Part shown: positions 18,184 through 27,355 of the stretch, in pieces
How positions within the stretch are numbered: the stretch's first letter is position 1
Layout: every line of letters begins with the position of its first letter
Source: Pseudomonas sp. RIT-PI-AD
GTDB taxonomy: Bacteria > Pseudomonadota > Gammaproteobacteria > Pseudomonadales > Pseudomonadaceae
Length of the DNA: 64,000 nucleotides
Direction: 5' to 3'
Assembly (NCBI RefSeq): GCF_025642785.1
Contig: NZ_JANZKU010000019.1
Span: 23,961-87,960, forward strand
The notes under the pieces: model-generated
What the model was told of the DNA's origin: nothing
The model's input: only the letters and a program-made list of their open reading frames with translations
Database searches by the model: none
Program-made: the position numbers and the translations under genes

Positions 18184-18720
18184 TCAGAAGTCCGCGTCCC
18201 AGTCCACCCGCATCTCGCCAGCGGCCAGGTCGATCGAAATCACGCATTGCTCGGTATAGGGCAACAGGCGTTCGCGACCGTCCAGGCTACCCGCGCAGGG
18301 CTTCACCGCAATCACATCGTTGGCGCCGGTTTCCAGCAGGTGGTCGATGACGCCGAACAATTGTCCGTGCTGATCGATCACCTTGAGGCCTTCCAACTGG
18401 TACCAGTAATATTCGCCCTCGCTCAGGTCGGGCAGCGAGTCGCGGGGTACGCAGATTTCGAAACCGGCGTAGGTTCGCGCGATTTCCCGATCTTCGAGCC
18501 CCTTGAGCCGCGCCACCAGGACTTTGCCCTGGAGCCGGCCAGCGCTCACTTCGACCTGGCGGGTCTCACCGTCGCGCCGGAGCGTCCAACGGCGATAATC
18601 CAGCAAGTTGTCCAGCGGATCGGTGAAGGAGTAGACCTTCACCTCGCCACGAATACCGTGTACCGAAACGATCTTGCCGAGAACGATGAGGTCCTCGGCA
18701 TCAGCGGGCAGCGTATTCAT
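18184..18720 (-). CDS. rimM: Ribosome maturation factor RimM
   Basis: Assists late 30S assembly by binding S19. The 178-residue protein has an N-terminal RimM barrel ([22 protein letters not shown] pattern, shown here in part) and a C-terminal PRC-barrel with [12 protein letters not shown]. Second gene of the rpsP operon, starting at the ATG at 18720. Confidence 0.97.
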   Translation of the reverse strand: MNTLPADAEDLIVLGKIVSVHGIRGEVKVYSFTDPLDNLLDYRRWTLRRDGETRQVEVSAGRLQGKVLVARLKGLEDREIARTYAGFEICVPRDSLPDLSEGEYYWYQLEGLKVIDQHGQLFGVIDHLLETGANDVIAVKPCAGSLDGRERLLPYTEQCVISIDLAAGEMRVDWDADF

Positions 18721-18740
18721 GACGGTCTGCCGGAGTGCGC

Positions 18741-18992
18741 TCAGGCGGCGGCCTTAGCGGCTTCCTTGAGCAGTTGAGCGACGCGCTCGGAAGGCTGTGC
18801 ACCCTGGCTCAGCCAGTAGGTGGCGCGTTCCTGGTCGACGGACAACTTCACTTCGGCGCCAGTGGCGATCGGATTGAAGAAACCGATACGCTCCACGAAA
18901 CGACCGTCGCGCGCATTGCGGCTGTTGGTCACGGTCAGGTGGTAGAAGGGGCGCTTCTTGGAGCCGCCACGGGCAAGACGGATGGTTACCAT
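18741..18992 (-). CDS. rpsP: 30S ribosomal protein S16
   Basis: Small-subunit protein, 83 residues, beginning [19 protein letters not shown], which is diagnostic. The start at 18992 removes the long spurious extension of the open frame. First gene of the operon; a candidate promoter lies about 75-100 bases upstream. Confidence 0.98.
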   Translation of the reverse strand: MVTIRLARGGSKKRPFYHLTVTNSRNARDGRFVERIGFFNPIATGAEVKLSVDQERATYWLSQGAQPSERVAQLLKEAAKAAA

Positions 18993-19065
18993 TGAACTTC
19001 GTTCCTGTAGTCGGTGCTTTGCAAACGATATTGCAGGCTTGGGCCGGGGGCCCGAAAGGCCGCAT

Positions 19066-19093
19066 ATTCTAAGGATTATCCGGACTAATGCAA
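19066..19093 (-). promoter_or_regulatory. Candidate sigma-70 promoter for the rpsP operon
   Basis: On the minus strand TTGCAT (19093-19088) and TAGAAT (19071-19066) are 16 bases apart, about 75 bases ahead of rpsP. The -10 matches five of six consensus bases and the -35 three. A CCGGACTAA/TTAGTCCGG stem overlaps the -35 side and could be the end of the upstream ffh transcript. Confidence 0.4.
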
Positions 19094-19144
19094 ATGTCTT
19101 TTTAGTCCGGCGATCGGGACGGCGCTCCGGGGAGCGCCCTGCCC

Positions 19145-20521
19145 TCACATCTTGGGCATGCCGCCGCCGGGGAACATCCCGCCCATGCCGCGCATCATTT
19201 TGGCCATGCCGCCCTTGGCGGTGAATTTCTTCATCATCTTCTGCATCTGCTTGTGCTGCTTGATCAGCTTGCCCACGTCCTGCACCTGGGTGCCGGAACC
19301 CAGGGCGATGCGCCGCTTGCGCGAGCCGCTGATGACGTCCGGATCGCGGCGCTCGGCGGGGGTCATGGAGTTGATGATCGCCTCCATCTGCTTGAATTGC
19401 TTTTCCGCCACGCCTTGTGCGCTGCCCATCTGCGCCAGGTTGACCCCGCCGATCTGCGGCAGCTTGTCCATCAGGCCGCCGAGGCCGCCCATGTTCTTCA
19501 TCTGCTGCAACTGGTCGCGGAAGTCCTCGAGGTCGAAGCCCTTGCCTTTCTTCAGTTTCTTGGTGAGCTTCTCCGCCTTCTCGCGATCCAGGGTCTGCTC
19601 GGCCTGCTCGATCAGGCTGAGTACGTCGCCCATGCCGAGGATGCGCGATGCGATCCGATCCGGGTGGAAGGGGTCGAGGGCTTCGCTCTTCTCGCCCATG
19701 CCGAGGAACTTGATCGGCTTGCCGGTGATGGCGCGCACCGACAGCGCGGCACCGCCACGGGCGTCGCCGTCTACCTTGGTCAACACCACGCCGGTCAGCG
19801 GCAACGCCTCGTCGAACGCCTTGGCGGTGTTGGCGGCGTCCTGGCCGGTCATCGCATCCACCACGAACAGGGTTTCCACCGGGTTGATCGCCGCGTGGAC
19901 CGCCTTGATCTCGTCCATCATCTCGGCGTCGACGTGCAGCCGCCCGGCGGTGTCGACGATGACCACGTCGATGAACTTGAGCTTGGCCTCGCGGATGGCC
20001 GCCTCGGCGATGGCCACCGGCTTCTGCGTCAGGTCGGAGGGGAAGAAGATCGCGCCGACTTCGCCGGCCAGGGTTTCGAGTTGCTTGATCGCCGCCGGGC
20101 GGTAGACGTCGGCGGAGACCACCATCACCGATTTCTTCTTGCGCTCCTTGAGGAAGCGCGCCAGCTTGCCGGCGGTGGTGGTCTTGCCCGCGCCCTGCAA
20201 GCCGGCCATCAGGATCACCGCCGGCGGCGTGGCGTTCAGCGCCAGGTCTTCGTTGGCGGCGCCCATCAGGGTCTCGAGCTCGGCCCGCACGATCTTCACG
20301 AACGCCTGGCCCGGGGTCAGGCTCTTCGACACCTCGGTGCCGACCGCGCGGTCCTTGACCTTGTTGACGAAGTCCTTGACCACCGGCAGCGCGACGTCCG
20401 CTTCCAGCAGCGCCATGCGCACTTCGCGCAGGGTGTCCTTGATGTTCTCTTCGCTCAACTTGGCCTTGCCGGTGACGTGGCGCAGCGTCTGCGAGAGGCG
20501 GTCGGTCAGGTTTTCGAACAT
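19145..20521 (-). CDS. ffh: Signal recognition particle protein Ffh
   Basis: GTPase subunit of the SRP that targets membrane proteins to FtsY and the Sec translocon. The 458-residue protein has the NG domain with P-loop [22 protein letters not shown] and DTAGRLHVD, then an M domain with methionine-rich segments ([10 protein letters not shown]) that bind 4.5S RNA and signal peptides. Starts [18 protein letters not shown] at the ATG at 20521, with AAGGAA upstream. Divergent from the CcsA-like gene. Confidence 0.97.
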   Translation of the reverse strand: MFENLTDRLSQTLRHVTGKAKLSEENIKDTLREVRMALLEADVALPVVKDFVNKVKDRAVGTEVSKSLTPGQAFVKIVRAELETLMGAANEDLALNATPPAVILMAGLQGAGKTTTAGKLARFLKERKKKSVMVVSADVYRPAAIKQLETLAGEVGAIFFPSDLTQKPVAIAEAAIREAKLKFIDVVIVDTAGRLHVDAEMMDEIKAVHAAINPVETLFVVDAMTGQDAANTAKAFDEALPLTGVVLTKVDGDARGGAALSVRAITGKPIKFLGMGEKSEALDPFHPDRIASRILGMGDVLSLIEQAEQTLDREKAEKLTKKLKKGKGFDLEDFRDQLQQMKNMGGLGGLMDKLPQIGGVNLAQMGSAQGVAEKQFKQMEAIINSMTPAERRDPDVISGSRKRRIALGSGTQVQDVGKLIKQHKQMQKMMKKFTAKGGMAKMMRGMGGMFPGGGMPKM

Positions 20522-20697
20522 GCAGGTTCCTTTCAGAAACGGGTGGCGGGGCCGACGGCGAGGGTCGGGGCGCCCGGACATGCGGCAGGCGGCGGATTAT
20601 ATCGGAGACTTCGGCCTGCCGCACCGCCAGCGGTCTTTCGTGGGCGGGCGGTTCTGTGCCACACTCGCCCCCTTTCGGGCTTGCCTTACAAGGACTT

Positions 20698-21498
20698 ATG
20701 CACCCTCTGCTGCCCAGCCTGGCGGCCGCCGCCCTGTACGCCGGCGCCGCGTTCTATCAAGGCCTTCGCCTGGCCAGACACGAAAAGCCGAACAGGACCC
20801 TGCTCGCGCTGCTCGTCGTGATCGCCCTGTTCTTCCATGGCGGCAGCCTGTTCATGCAATTGCATGCGGTGCCGGGCCTGTCCCTCGACTTCTTCAATGC
20901 CGCCAGCCTGATCGCCTTCGCGGTGATCCTGCTGACCCTGGTCGCCTGCCTGCGCATCCCGGTGGAGAACCTGCTGCTGGTGCTCCTGCCGCTCGGCTGC
21001 CTGACGGTGCTGCTCGCGCAGTTCCTGCCCTCGGGCACGGTCAGCCCGATCGACGAGGAACCGGGCATCCTCGCCCATATCCTGCTGTCGATCCTCGCCT
21101 ACGGGCTGCTGACCATGGCGGTGTTCCAATCCTTGCTGCTGTTGCTCCAGGACTACCAGCTCAAGCACAAGCACCCGTCCGGCCTGATTCGCAACTTCCC
21201 GCCCCTGCAGACCATGGAAAGCCTGTTGTTCGGCTTCCTCTGGGCCGGCTGGGGCCTGCTCTCGCTGTCGCTGTTGTCGGGCTGGCTGTTCGTCGAGAAC
21301 CTATTCGCCCAGCACCTGGCCCACAAGACCATCCTGTCGTGCTTCGCCTGGGTGGTGTTCGGGGTGCTGCTGTGGGGCCGCCATCGCCTCGGCTGGCGGG
21401 GCCACAAGGCCATCCGCTGGACGCTCGCCGGCTTCTGCCTGCTGATGCTGGCCTATTTCGGCAGCAAGCTGGTCCGCGAATTCATCCTGCACATCTGA
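20698..21498 (+). CDS. CcsA/YpjD-like integral membrane protein
   Basis: A 266-residue inner-membrane protein with about eight hydrophobic segments in the cytochrome c assembly (CcsA/HemX) fold. A conserved-looking [18 protein letters not shown] loop and later [10 protein letters not shown] suggest the WWD-like region and a histidine of heme-handling relatives. YpjD-type members next to ffh are common in gammaproteobacteria, but the role is not established. The ATG at 20698 has AAGGAC upstream. The next gene starts 11 bases after the stop. Confidence 0.85.
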   Translation: MHPLLPSLAAAALYAGAAFYQGLRLARHEKPNRTLLALLVVIALFFHGGSLFMQLHAVPGLSLDFFNAASLIAFAVILLTLVACLRIPVENLLLVLLPLGCLTVLLAQFLPSGTVSPIDEEPGILAHILLSILAYGLLTMAVFQSLLLLLQDYQLKHKHPSGLIRNFPPLQTMESLLFGFLWAGWGLLSLSLLSGWLFVENLFAQHLAHKTILSCFAWVVFGVLLWGRHRLGWRGHKAIRWTLAGFCLLMLAYFGSKLVREFILHI

Positions 21499-21508
21499 CG
21501 TGGCACCC

Positions 21509-22333
21509 ATGAACGGATTCTTCAGCGGACTCCTGCTCGGCCTGTCGATCGCCCTGGCCCTCGCCGCCTTTCTGCTGTGGGCCCTGGGCCGCCGGAGCCC
21601 GGCCGTGCGGCAGACGCCGACGCAGGAAGAGGACCCGCTGCACGCCCTGGAACACCTCAGCGTCAACGAAGTGATGGTGCCGCGCGGGCAGATCGAGGGG
21701 CTCGACCTGGACGGCACGCCGGCGAGCATGCTCGAACAGCTCGGCAGGACGCCCCACAGCCGCCTGCCGCTCTACCGCGGCGACATCAACCAGGTGCAAG
21801 GGGTGATCCACGTGCGGCAGATCGCCCGCCTGCTGGGCGAGGGCACCTTCGACGCCGCCACCCTGCTGGCCGCCAGCCGCGAGCCTTATTTCGTCCCGCA
21901 AAGCACCCCGCTGGCCAAGCAATTGCGCCACTTCCAGAAGCAGCAGCGGCGGCTCGGCCTGGTGGTGGACGAATACGGCGAACTGGTGGGGCTGGTCAGC
22001 CTGGAAGACATCCTGCAGCAACTGATCGGAACCTTCGCCAGCCTGGAGACGCCCTTCCCCCAAGGCATCCAGGCCCTCGGCGATGGCAGCTACCGGATCA
22101 ACGGCAACGTGCTGATCCGCGAACTGAACCAGCGCCTTTCCTGGCAACTGCCCAGCGAGGGACCGAAAACCCTCAACGGCCTGATCACCGAAGCGCTGGA
22201 GAGCCTGCCGGAAAGCGGCGTCTGCCTGAAGATCGGCCCTTATCGGCTGGAAGTGCTGGAGATCGACCACAACCGGGTCGAGCAGGTGAAGCTGTGGAAC
22301 GCCGGCTTCACCCCGGAACGCTGGCCCCGCTGA
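21509..22333 (+). CDS. Membrane-anchored CBS-pair / CorC_HlyC domain protein
   Basis: A 274-residue protein with one N-terminal membrane helix (FFSGLLLGLSIALALAAFLL), then two CBS domains (VNEVMVPRGQIE at about 54; RRLGLVVDEYGELVGLVSLEDIL at about 150) and a C-terminal CorC_HlyC transporter-associated domain. The DUF21 membrane domain of full CorB/CNNM proteins is missing, so on its own it is more likely a regulatory or accessory part in divalent cation handling than a channel. I used the ATG at 21509 rather than the GTG at 21500. Probably co-transcribed with the CcsA-like gene. Confidence 0.87.
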   Translation: MNGFFSGLLLGLSIALALAAFLLWALGRRSPAVRQTPTQEEDPLHALEHLSVNEVMVPRGQIEGLDLDGTPASMLEQLGRTPHSRLPLYRGDINQVQGVIHVRQIARLLGEGTFDAATLLAASREPYFVPQSTPLAKQLRHFQKQQRRLGLVVDEYGELVGLVSLEDILQQLIGTFASLETPFPQGIQALGDGSYRINGNVLIRELNQRLSWQLPSEGPKTLNGLITEALESLPESGVCLKIGPYRLEVLEIDHNRVEQVKLWNAGFTPERWPR

Positions 22334-22368
22334 GCGGCACCCGCCGCTGGTACCGGCAGAGCCTCCCT

Positions 22369-22393
22369 GCCCGCCACCGATCGCACGGCGGGC
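22369..22393. terminator. Weak hairpin between convergent CBS protein gene and purT
   Basis: GCCCGCC (22369-22375) and GGCGGGC (22387-22393) form a 7-bp stem with an 11-base loop between the two convergent stop codons. There is no U-tract. Confidence 0.3.
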
Positions 22394-22409
22394 AATGCCA
22401 ACCCCGTCC

Positions 22410-23591
22410 TCAGAGGCTGACGTCCACCGCCTGGGCGGCGCGCGTCGCCTTGGCCCGCGCCGCCTCCACCGAGGCATCCCGCGCCAGGGCCACGCCCATG
22501 CGCCGCTGACCGTCCACCTCGGGCTTGCCGAACAGGCGCAGCGCCGTATCGGGCTCGGCCAGGGCCACGCCGAGGTTGGAGAAACAGATTTCCCGGGAAC
22601 GCCCCTCCACCAGGATCACCGCCGAAGCCGAGGGACCGACCTGACGGATCGCCGGGATCGGCAGGCCGAGGATCGCCCGGGCATGCAGGGCGAACTCGGA
22701 CAGGTCCTGGGAAATCAGGGTGACCAGCCCGGTGTCGTGGGGACGCGGGGATACCTCGCTGAACCACACCTGATCGCCCTTGACGAACAGTTCGACGCCG
22801 AACAGCCCGCGCCCGCCCAGGGACTCGGTGACCGCGCGGGCGATCCGCTCGGATTCGGCGAGCGCGCGCGGGCTCATCGCCTGCGGCTGCCAGGACTCGT
22901 GATAGTCGCCCTTCACCTGGCGATGCCCGATGGGCGCGCAGAAGGTGGTGCCGCCGACGTGGCGTACGGTCAGCAGGGTGATCTCGTAGTCGAAATCGAT
23001 GAAGCCCTCCACGATCACCCTGCCCTTCCCGGCGCGACCGCCCTCCTGGGCATGGTCCCAGGCAGCCTGCAGGTCGGCGTCGCTCTTCAGCAGGCTCTGG
23101 CCCTTGCCGGAGGAACTCATGATCGGCTTGACCACGCAGGGATAGCCGACGCTCGCCACTGCGGCGCGATAGGCGTCGAGGGTATCGGCGAAGCGATAGG
23201 GCGAGGTCGGCAGGCCGAGTTCCTCCGCGGCCAGGCGGCGGATGCCCTCGCGGTTCATGGTCAGTTGCGCGGCCCGGGCGGTCGGCACCACGGTGTAGCC
23301 TTCGCTCTCCAGCTCCACCAGGGTGGCGGTGGCGATGGCCTCGATTTCCGGCACGATGTAGTGCGGGCGCTCCCGCTCGATCACCGCGCGCAGGGCCTCG
23401 CCGTCCAGCATGCTGATCACGTGGCTGCGGTGCGCCACCTGCATCGCCGGCGCATCGGCGTAACGGTCCACGGCGATCACTTCCACGCCCAGGCGTTGCA
23501 ACTCGATGGCGACTTCCTTGCCCAGCTCGCCCGAGCCACACAGCAATACACGGGTCGCACTGGGCGACAGCGGGGTTCCGATACGGGGCAT
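22410..23591 (-). CDS. purT: Formate-dependent phosphoribosylglycinamide formyltransferase PurT
   Basis: Makes formylglycinamide ribotide from GAR, formate and ATP, an alternative to folate-dependent PurN in purine synthesis. The 393-residue ATP-grasp enzyme shows the N-terminal [19 protein letters not shown], the ATP-grasp loop [12 protein letters not shown], and the metal-binding end [20 protein letters not shown]. The start [14 protein letters not shown] is at the ATG at 23591. Confidence 0.96.
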   Translation of the reverse strand: MPRIGTPLSPSATRVLLCGSGELGKEVAIELQRLGVEVIAVDRYADAPAMQVAHRSHVISMLDGEALRAVIERERPHYIVPEIEAIATATLVELESEGYTVVPTARAAQLTMNREGIRRLAAEELGLPTSPYRFADTLDAYRAAVASVGYPCVVKPIMSSSGKGQSLLKSDADLQAAWDHAQEGGRAGKGRVIVEGFIDFDYEITLLTVRHVGGTTFCAPIGHRQVKGDYHESWQPQAMSPRALAESERIARAVTESLGGRGLFGVELFVKGDQVWFSEVSPRPHDTGLVTLISQDLSEFALHARAILGLPIPAIRQVGPSASAVILVEGRSREICFSNLGVALAEPDTALRLFGKPEVDGQRRMGVALARDASVEAARAKATRAAQAVDVSL

Positions 23592-23695
23592 CTTGGTTCC
23601 TCAGGTTTGAAGCGATGGGAAGAAAGGACGCCGGCCCGATTCAGGGGACAGCTCTTCGAATAACGTCCGGCAGGGCAGCCAGGCCACCATCGGGC

Positions 23696-23896
23696 TCAGT
23701 CCGGCTCGATCAGGAACAGGCCCTGGGCCTTCCCCCGCTCGATGCAGCGCGCCAGCACACGCAGGCGTTCGGCGTCGTCCATGCGCCCCCAGCGGGTGAT
23801 CTCATCCATCGAACGCTGGCAACCGATGCAGATGTCCTGCTCGTCCAGGGCGCACACGTGCACGCAGGGCGAAGCCACCGGGCGCCGCGGCTCCAT
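23696..23896 (-). CDS. DUF1289 cysteine-motif protein
   Basis: A 66-residue protein with SPCVHVCALDEQDICIGC, the four-cysteine pattern of DUF1289, a family sometimes proposed to bind an iron-sulfur cluster. Function unknown. Its start codon overlaps the stop codon of the carbonic anhydrase gene by one base (TGATG), so its translation is likely coupled. Confidence 0.88.
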   Translation of the reverse strand: MEPRRPVASPCVHVCALDEQDICIGCQRSMDEITRWGRMDDAERLRVLARCIERGKAQGLFLIEPD

Positions 23897-24420
23897 CAGT
23901 CGTTCTGCTCGGTCAGGTCGCGGGCATAGCGCTGGGCGTTGTGCACGTAATGCGCGGCACCGGCTTCGAGCATCTGTTTCTGCGCCTCGCTGAGCTCCCG
24001 CACCACCTTGCCGGGGGAGCCCATCACCAGGCTGCCGTCGGGGATTTCCTTGCCCTCGGCGATCAGCGCGTTGGCGCCGATGATGCAGTGCTTGCCGATC
24101 TTCGCCCCGTTGAGCACCACCGCGTTGATGCCGATCAGGCTGTGATCGCCCACGGTGCAGCCGTGCAACATGGCGTTGTGGCCGATGGTCACGCCCTTGC
24201 CGATGGTCAGCGGCGAGCCGGGGTCGGTGTGCATCACGGTGCCGTCCTGCACGTTGCTGTTCTCGCCGATCAGGATCAGCTCGTTGTCGCCACGCAGCAC
24301 CGCGCCGAACCAGACGCTGGCGCCGGCCTCCAGGCGCACCTTGCCGATCAGGGTGGCGCCGGGGGCGACCCAGCTGTCGGGATGGGTTTCGACACGGGCA
24401 TTGCCCAAAGCGTATTTCAT
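23896..24420 (-). CDS. Gamma-class carbonic anhydrase family protein
   Basis: A 174-residue left-handed beta-helix (hexapeptide repeat) protein with the zinc-ligand histidines spread over [21 protein letters not shown] and neighbours, as in gamma carbonic anhydrases (YrdA/PaaY group). Probably a trimeric cytosolic metalloenzyme; carbonic anhydrase activity is not certain for this subgroup. Upstream partner of DUF1289, with one-base overlap. Confidence 0.92.
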   Translation of the reverse strand: MKYALGNARVETHPDSWVAPGATLIGKVRLEAGASVWFGAVLRGDNELILIGENSNVQDGTVMHTDPGSPLTIGKGVTIGHNAMLHGCTVGDHSLIGINAVVLNGAKIGKHCIIGANALIAEGKEIPDGSLVMGSPGKVVRELSEAQKQMLEAGAAHYVHNAQRYARDLTEQND

Positions 24421-24462
24421 CAGGCGTTCCTCTGAGGGACTCGGGGCCTCGCCACGGACGGC

Positions 24463-25065
24463 TCAGCTCAGTTTGAGGTAGGAGGCCGGCGCCTCGTGCA
24501 GATCGATCCCGGCATCGAATACCAGGTTGGTCAGTTCCACCACCATGATCGCGGTCAACCCCCAGATCTTGTACTCGCCGAAGCGATAGCTGGGCACGTA
24601 CCAGCTCCGGCCGAAGTAATCGATGCGATGGGTGGTTTCCCGCGGATCGTCGCGGAAGAACGTCAGCGGCACGGAAAATACCGCGGCGATCTCCCCGTCG
24701 TTGGCGCGGTACTCGACGAAATCCGGCACGAAGCCGACGTAGGGGGTGACCTTGATGCCGTGGCGCGAGACCAGGGTGCTCAGTGGGCCGATGACTTCCA
24801 CCAGGCCCGGCGGCAGGCCGACTTCTTCCTCGGCCTCGCGCAGGGCGGTGTGGATCAGGTCGCGGTCTTCCGGGTCGCGGCGGCCGCCGGGGAAAGCGAC
24901 TTCGCCCCCGTGGGTGGAGAGGCCGCTGGCGCGCAGGGTGAGGATCAGTTCCGGCTCGTCGCTGCGGGTGATGGGCACCAGCACGGCGGCCTCGGGGAAG
25001 GCGCGGTCGGTCTCGAAGAGACGGGGTGAGTGGCTCTGCACGCGACGCAGCAGCTCGTCCAGCAT
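24463..25065 (-). CDS. Nudix hydrolase, CoA pyrophosphatase type
   Basis: A 200-residue enzyme with Nudix box GGRRDPEDRDLIHTALREAEE preceded by LRASGLSTHGGEVAFPGG, the arrangement of the CoA pyrophosphatase (NudL) group, which splits coenzyme A and derivatives into 3',5'-ADP and phosphopantetheine. The start at 25065 (MLDELLRRVQSH) was chosen by protein alignment from memory; longer frames lack support. Divergent from another Nudix gene at 25221. Confidence 0.88.
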   Translation of the reverse strand: MLDELLRRVQSHSPRLFETDRAFPEAAVLVPITRSDEPELILTLRASGLSTHGGEVAFPGGRRDPEDRDLIHTALREAEEEVGLPPGLVEVIGPLSTLVSRHGIKVTPYVGFVPDFVEYRANDGEIAAVFSVPLTFFRDDPRETTHRIDYFGRSWYVPSYRFGEYKIWGLTAIMVVELTNLVFDAGIDLHEAPASYLKLS

Positions 25066-25220
25066 GGGGCGCTCTCGTTCTTTGTTCTGCCGGGCATCAT
25101 GGCACGAAGCGACGACCGGCCCAACCCCCGGGGGATGACCGTCGCCGCCGCACTTGCCGCCGGGACGACTCGCCGCCAAGATGGCCCGCTGTGCGCCACT
25201 CCCGTTGACGAGGAAGCCCG

Positions 25221-25775
25221 ATGAAATTCTGCAGCCAGTGCGGCGGCCCGGTGAGCCAGCGCATCCCCGCGGGCGACAACCGCCTGCGTTATATTTGCGA
25301 CGCCTGCTCGCTCATCCATTACCAGAACCCGCGGATCGTCGCCGGTTGCCTGCCGGTGTGGAACGGCCAGGTGCTGCTCTGCCGGCGCGCGATCGAGCCG
25401 CGGCGCGGCTACTGGACGCTGCCGGCGGGCTTCATGGAGAACGGCGAGACCATGGCCCAGGCGGCGGCTCGCGAGACCCTGGAAGAGGCTTGCGCCCGGG
25501 TCGAGGCGCTCGAGCTCTATACGCTGTTCGACCTGCCGCACATCGACCAGGTCTACCTGTTCTTCCGCGCCGAACTGGCGGACGGCGCCTTCGCCTGCGG
25601 CGAGGAAAGCCTGGAGGTGCGGCTGTTCGCCGAAGAGGAGATCCCCTGGTCCGAACTGGCTTTCCCGACCGTGGGACGCACTTTAGAATGCTTCTTCGCC
25701 GATCGGCGGACCCAGCGCTATCCGGTGCGCAACGAGCCCCTGGCCCCCTTGTCCGCCTACCTCAAAAAAGTCTGA
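25221..25775 (+). CDS. Nudix hydrolase with N-terminal zinc ribbon
   Basis: A 184-residue protein. A zinc ribbon uses Cys4, Cys7 (KFCSQCGG) and Cys26, Cys29 (YICDACS). The Nudix box is GFMENGETMAQAAARETLEE. This NudC-like architecture lacks the extra NADH-pyrophosphatase signature I would want to see, so the substrate stays open. Its start lies 155 bases from the divergent CoA pyrophosphatase-like gene. Confidence 0.88.
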   Translation: MKFCSQCGGPVSQRIPAGDNRLRYICDACSLIHYQNPRIVAGCLPVWNGQVLLCRRAIEPRRGYWTLPAGFMENGETMAQAAARETLEEACARVEALELYTLFDLPHIDQVYLFFRAELADGAFACGEESLEVRLFAEEEIPWSELAFPTVGRTLECFFADRRTQRYPVRNEPLAPLSAYLKKV

Positions 25776-25813
25776 CCGCGCCGCGGTCGCATCACTCTCG
25801 GGATACGTTTTCG

Positions 25814-26317
25814 ATGCGCTGGTTGCTCGCCCTTCTCTGTTCGTTCGTGGCCGCCCTGGCCCAGGCCGGTGAGGCTCCCACGCTGGACGGCAAGGCCATC
25901 GACAAGGTGCTGGTGCTGAAATCCGAACATCGCCTGCACCTGCTCAATCGCGGCGAAGTGCTCAAGTCCTACCGCATCTCCCTCGGCAAGCAGCCCAAGG
26001 GACCGAAGTTGCGCGAAGGCGACAAACGCACCCCGGAAGGCTTCTACTGGATCGACTGGCGCAAGACCAGCGCACGCTACAACCTGGCCATGCACATCTC
26101 CTACCCCAACGCCCGCGACGTGGAGCAGGCCAAGGCGCAGAAGGTCAAGCCGGGCGGCATGATCCTGATCCACGGCACCCCGCTGAGCGCGGAATACCCC
26201 GAGTGGTACTTCCATACCCTGGACTGGACCGAGGGTTGCATCGCCATGACCAACAGCGACATGCGCGAGGTCTGGAAGCTGGTCAAGGACGGCACCATGA
26301 TCGAGATCCGCCCCTGA
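25814..26317 (+). CDS. Exported YkuD/L,D-transpeptidase-like protein, DpaA-type motif
   Basis: A 167-residue protein with a signal peptide (RWLLALLCSFVAALAQA). The YkuD catalytic motif is present as ILIHGTPLS and TEGCIAMTNSD, with nucleophile Cys142. Classical L,D-transpeptidases have GCIR after the cysteine; here Arg is replaced (GCIAM), as in the YafK/DpaA branch, which in E. coli detaches Braun lipoprotein from peptidoglycan rather than making 3-3 crosslinks. Assignment to that branch is inference from this motif. Periplasmic. It follows the Nudix gene by 38 bases. Confidence 0.88.
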   Translation: MRWLLALLCSFVAALAQAGEAPTLDGKAIDKVLVLKSEHRLHLLNRGEVLKSYRISLGKQPKGPKLREGDKRTPEGFYWIDWRKTSARYNLAMHISYPNARDVEQAKAQKVKPGGMILIHGTPLSAEYPEWYFHTLDWTEGCIAMTNSDMREVWKLVKDGTMIEIRP

Positions 26318-26517
26318 GGCCGGACGCCCGGGCGCTCGCCGAGCGATCTTCCGGCATGAGCGGGCGTGGCTCGCACCGCCCTACGCCGCCTTCCGCGCAA
26401 CGAGTCGCCCTTCGCGCCGATCCACGCGGCAAATCCGACCACCTTGACCTTTGCATGCCGGCCCCGGCACCGGAGAGTCTCGCCCGGGGAGGCGGGCGGA
26501 TGCGGGAAGGCCGGTCG

Positions 26518-26835
26518 TCAGAACTGCAGGTCGGACAGCCGCCACACGTCGAAAGCGGGCGTCTCGTAGGGATGGCTGCGCTTGAGCGCCTTGACCGTGT
26601 CGTGGAGCTGTTCGTCGGCGACCACCAGCTCCACCTTCCACTCCGCCACCCGTTCCAGGGCCCCGGCCTCGCCCAGATAGGGCTTGCTGCCCTCGAGCGG
26701 CAGGAACTGGCCCTGGCCCAGGGTCTGCCAGCAGCAATTCTCGTAGGCACCGAGGCGCCCGCCGCCGGCGGCGAAGACCGCGCGCTTGACGGCTTCGAGG
26801 TGGGTTTCTGGAACGTAGAAGCAGAGTTTGTACAT
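26518..26835 (-). CDS. YqfO/NIF3 N-terminal-like small protein
   Basis: A 105-residue protein (MYKLCFYVPETHLEAVKRAV...GRLGAYENCCWQT...GQFLPLEGSKPYLG) matching the CutA/PII-like domain inserted in NIF3/YqfO dinuclear-metal proteins, here standing alone. In Pseudomonas such stand-alone forms are usually annotated as YqfO family; function unknown. GGAGG five bases before the ATG at 26835 sets the start. Confidence 0.85.
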   Translation of the reverse strand: MYKLCFYVPETHLEAVKRAVFAAGGGRLGAYENCCWQTLGQGQFLPLEGSKPYLGEAGALERVAEWKVELVVADEQLHDTVKALKRSHPYETPAFDVWRLSDLQF

Positions 26836-27001
26836 CAAGGCCTCCGAAGGGAACGGGCGCTGGACTGCGAGGGCACATGATAGCGCACCATGATGGCACT
26901 TAGCCTTGATGCCGAGGCCGCCGAGGCCGCTACAGGATATCGACTCGGCCCTGGCCGGCCTTGTTCAGCCGTGAAACGCCACACCCGCTGTAAGCCCTCA
27001 G

Positions 27002-27241
27002 CTACTCGGCGCCCTGACGAAAGCGCCGCCAGCGCTCACGCCAGGAGACCGTCGCGGGAGCATGACTGCCGTCGCAGTACGGCAGGTCGGCGGAGCGCCC
27101 GCACCGGCACAGCGACAGATACCCCTGGCGCCTTACCCGCAATTCCAGCCCCGCCTCGCAGGTCGCGGGGCAATCGGGCCCCTCGGGTGAACGGCCGCAG
27201 GTGCACAGGCGCAGCGACTGGCCGGGCCGGACCGCGCGCAC
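27002..27241 (-). CDS. CDGSH-type iron-sulfur domain protein (start uncertain)
   Basis: A protein of about 79 residues with a canonical CDGSH motif, CRCGRSADLPYCDGSHAP, which binds a 2Fe-2S cluster through three Cys and one His. A second, degenerate copy lies before it (CTCGRSPEGPDCPATCEAG, where CDGSH has become CPATC). The only plausible start is the GTG at 27241, without a ribosome site; the frame stays open back to the end of purL, so the true start could be a rare codon. It lies downstream of purL on the same strand. Confidence 0.7.
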   Translation of the reverse strand: MRAVRPGQSLRLCTCGRSPEGPDCPATCEAGLELRVRRQGYLSLCRCGRSADLPYCDGSHAPATVSWRERWRRFRQGAE

Positions 27242-27355
27242 GTCGGGCAGCGACGCGCGCGGCGGGATGAGCGCTGGCGCGCCGGAATCCGGCTGGTCCG
27301 AGCCGGTTCCCTGGACGCTGCCGCCTTCGCGGCGGCCGGGCGACTTCGCCGTGGC

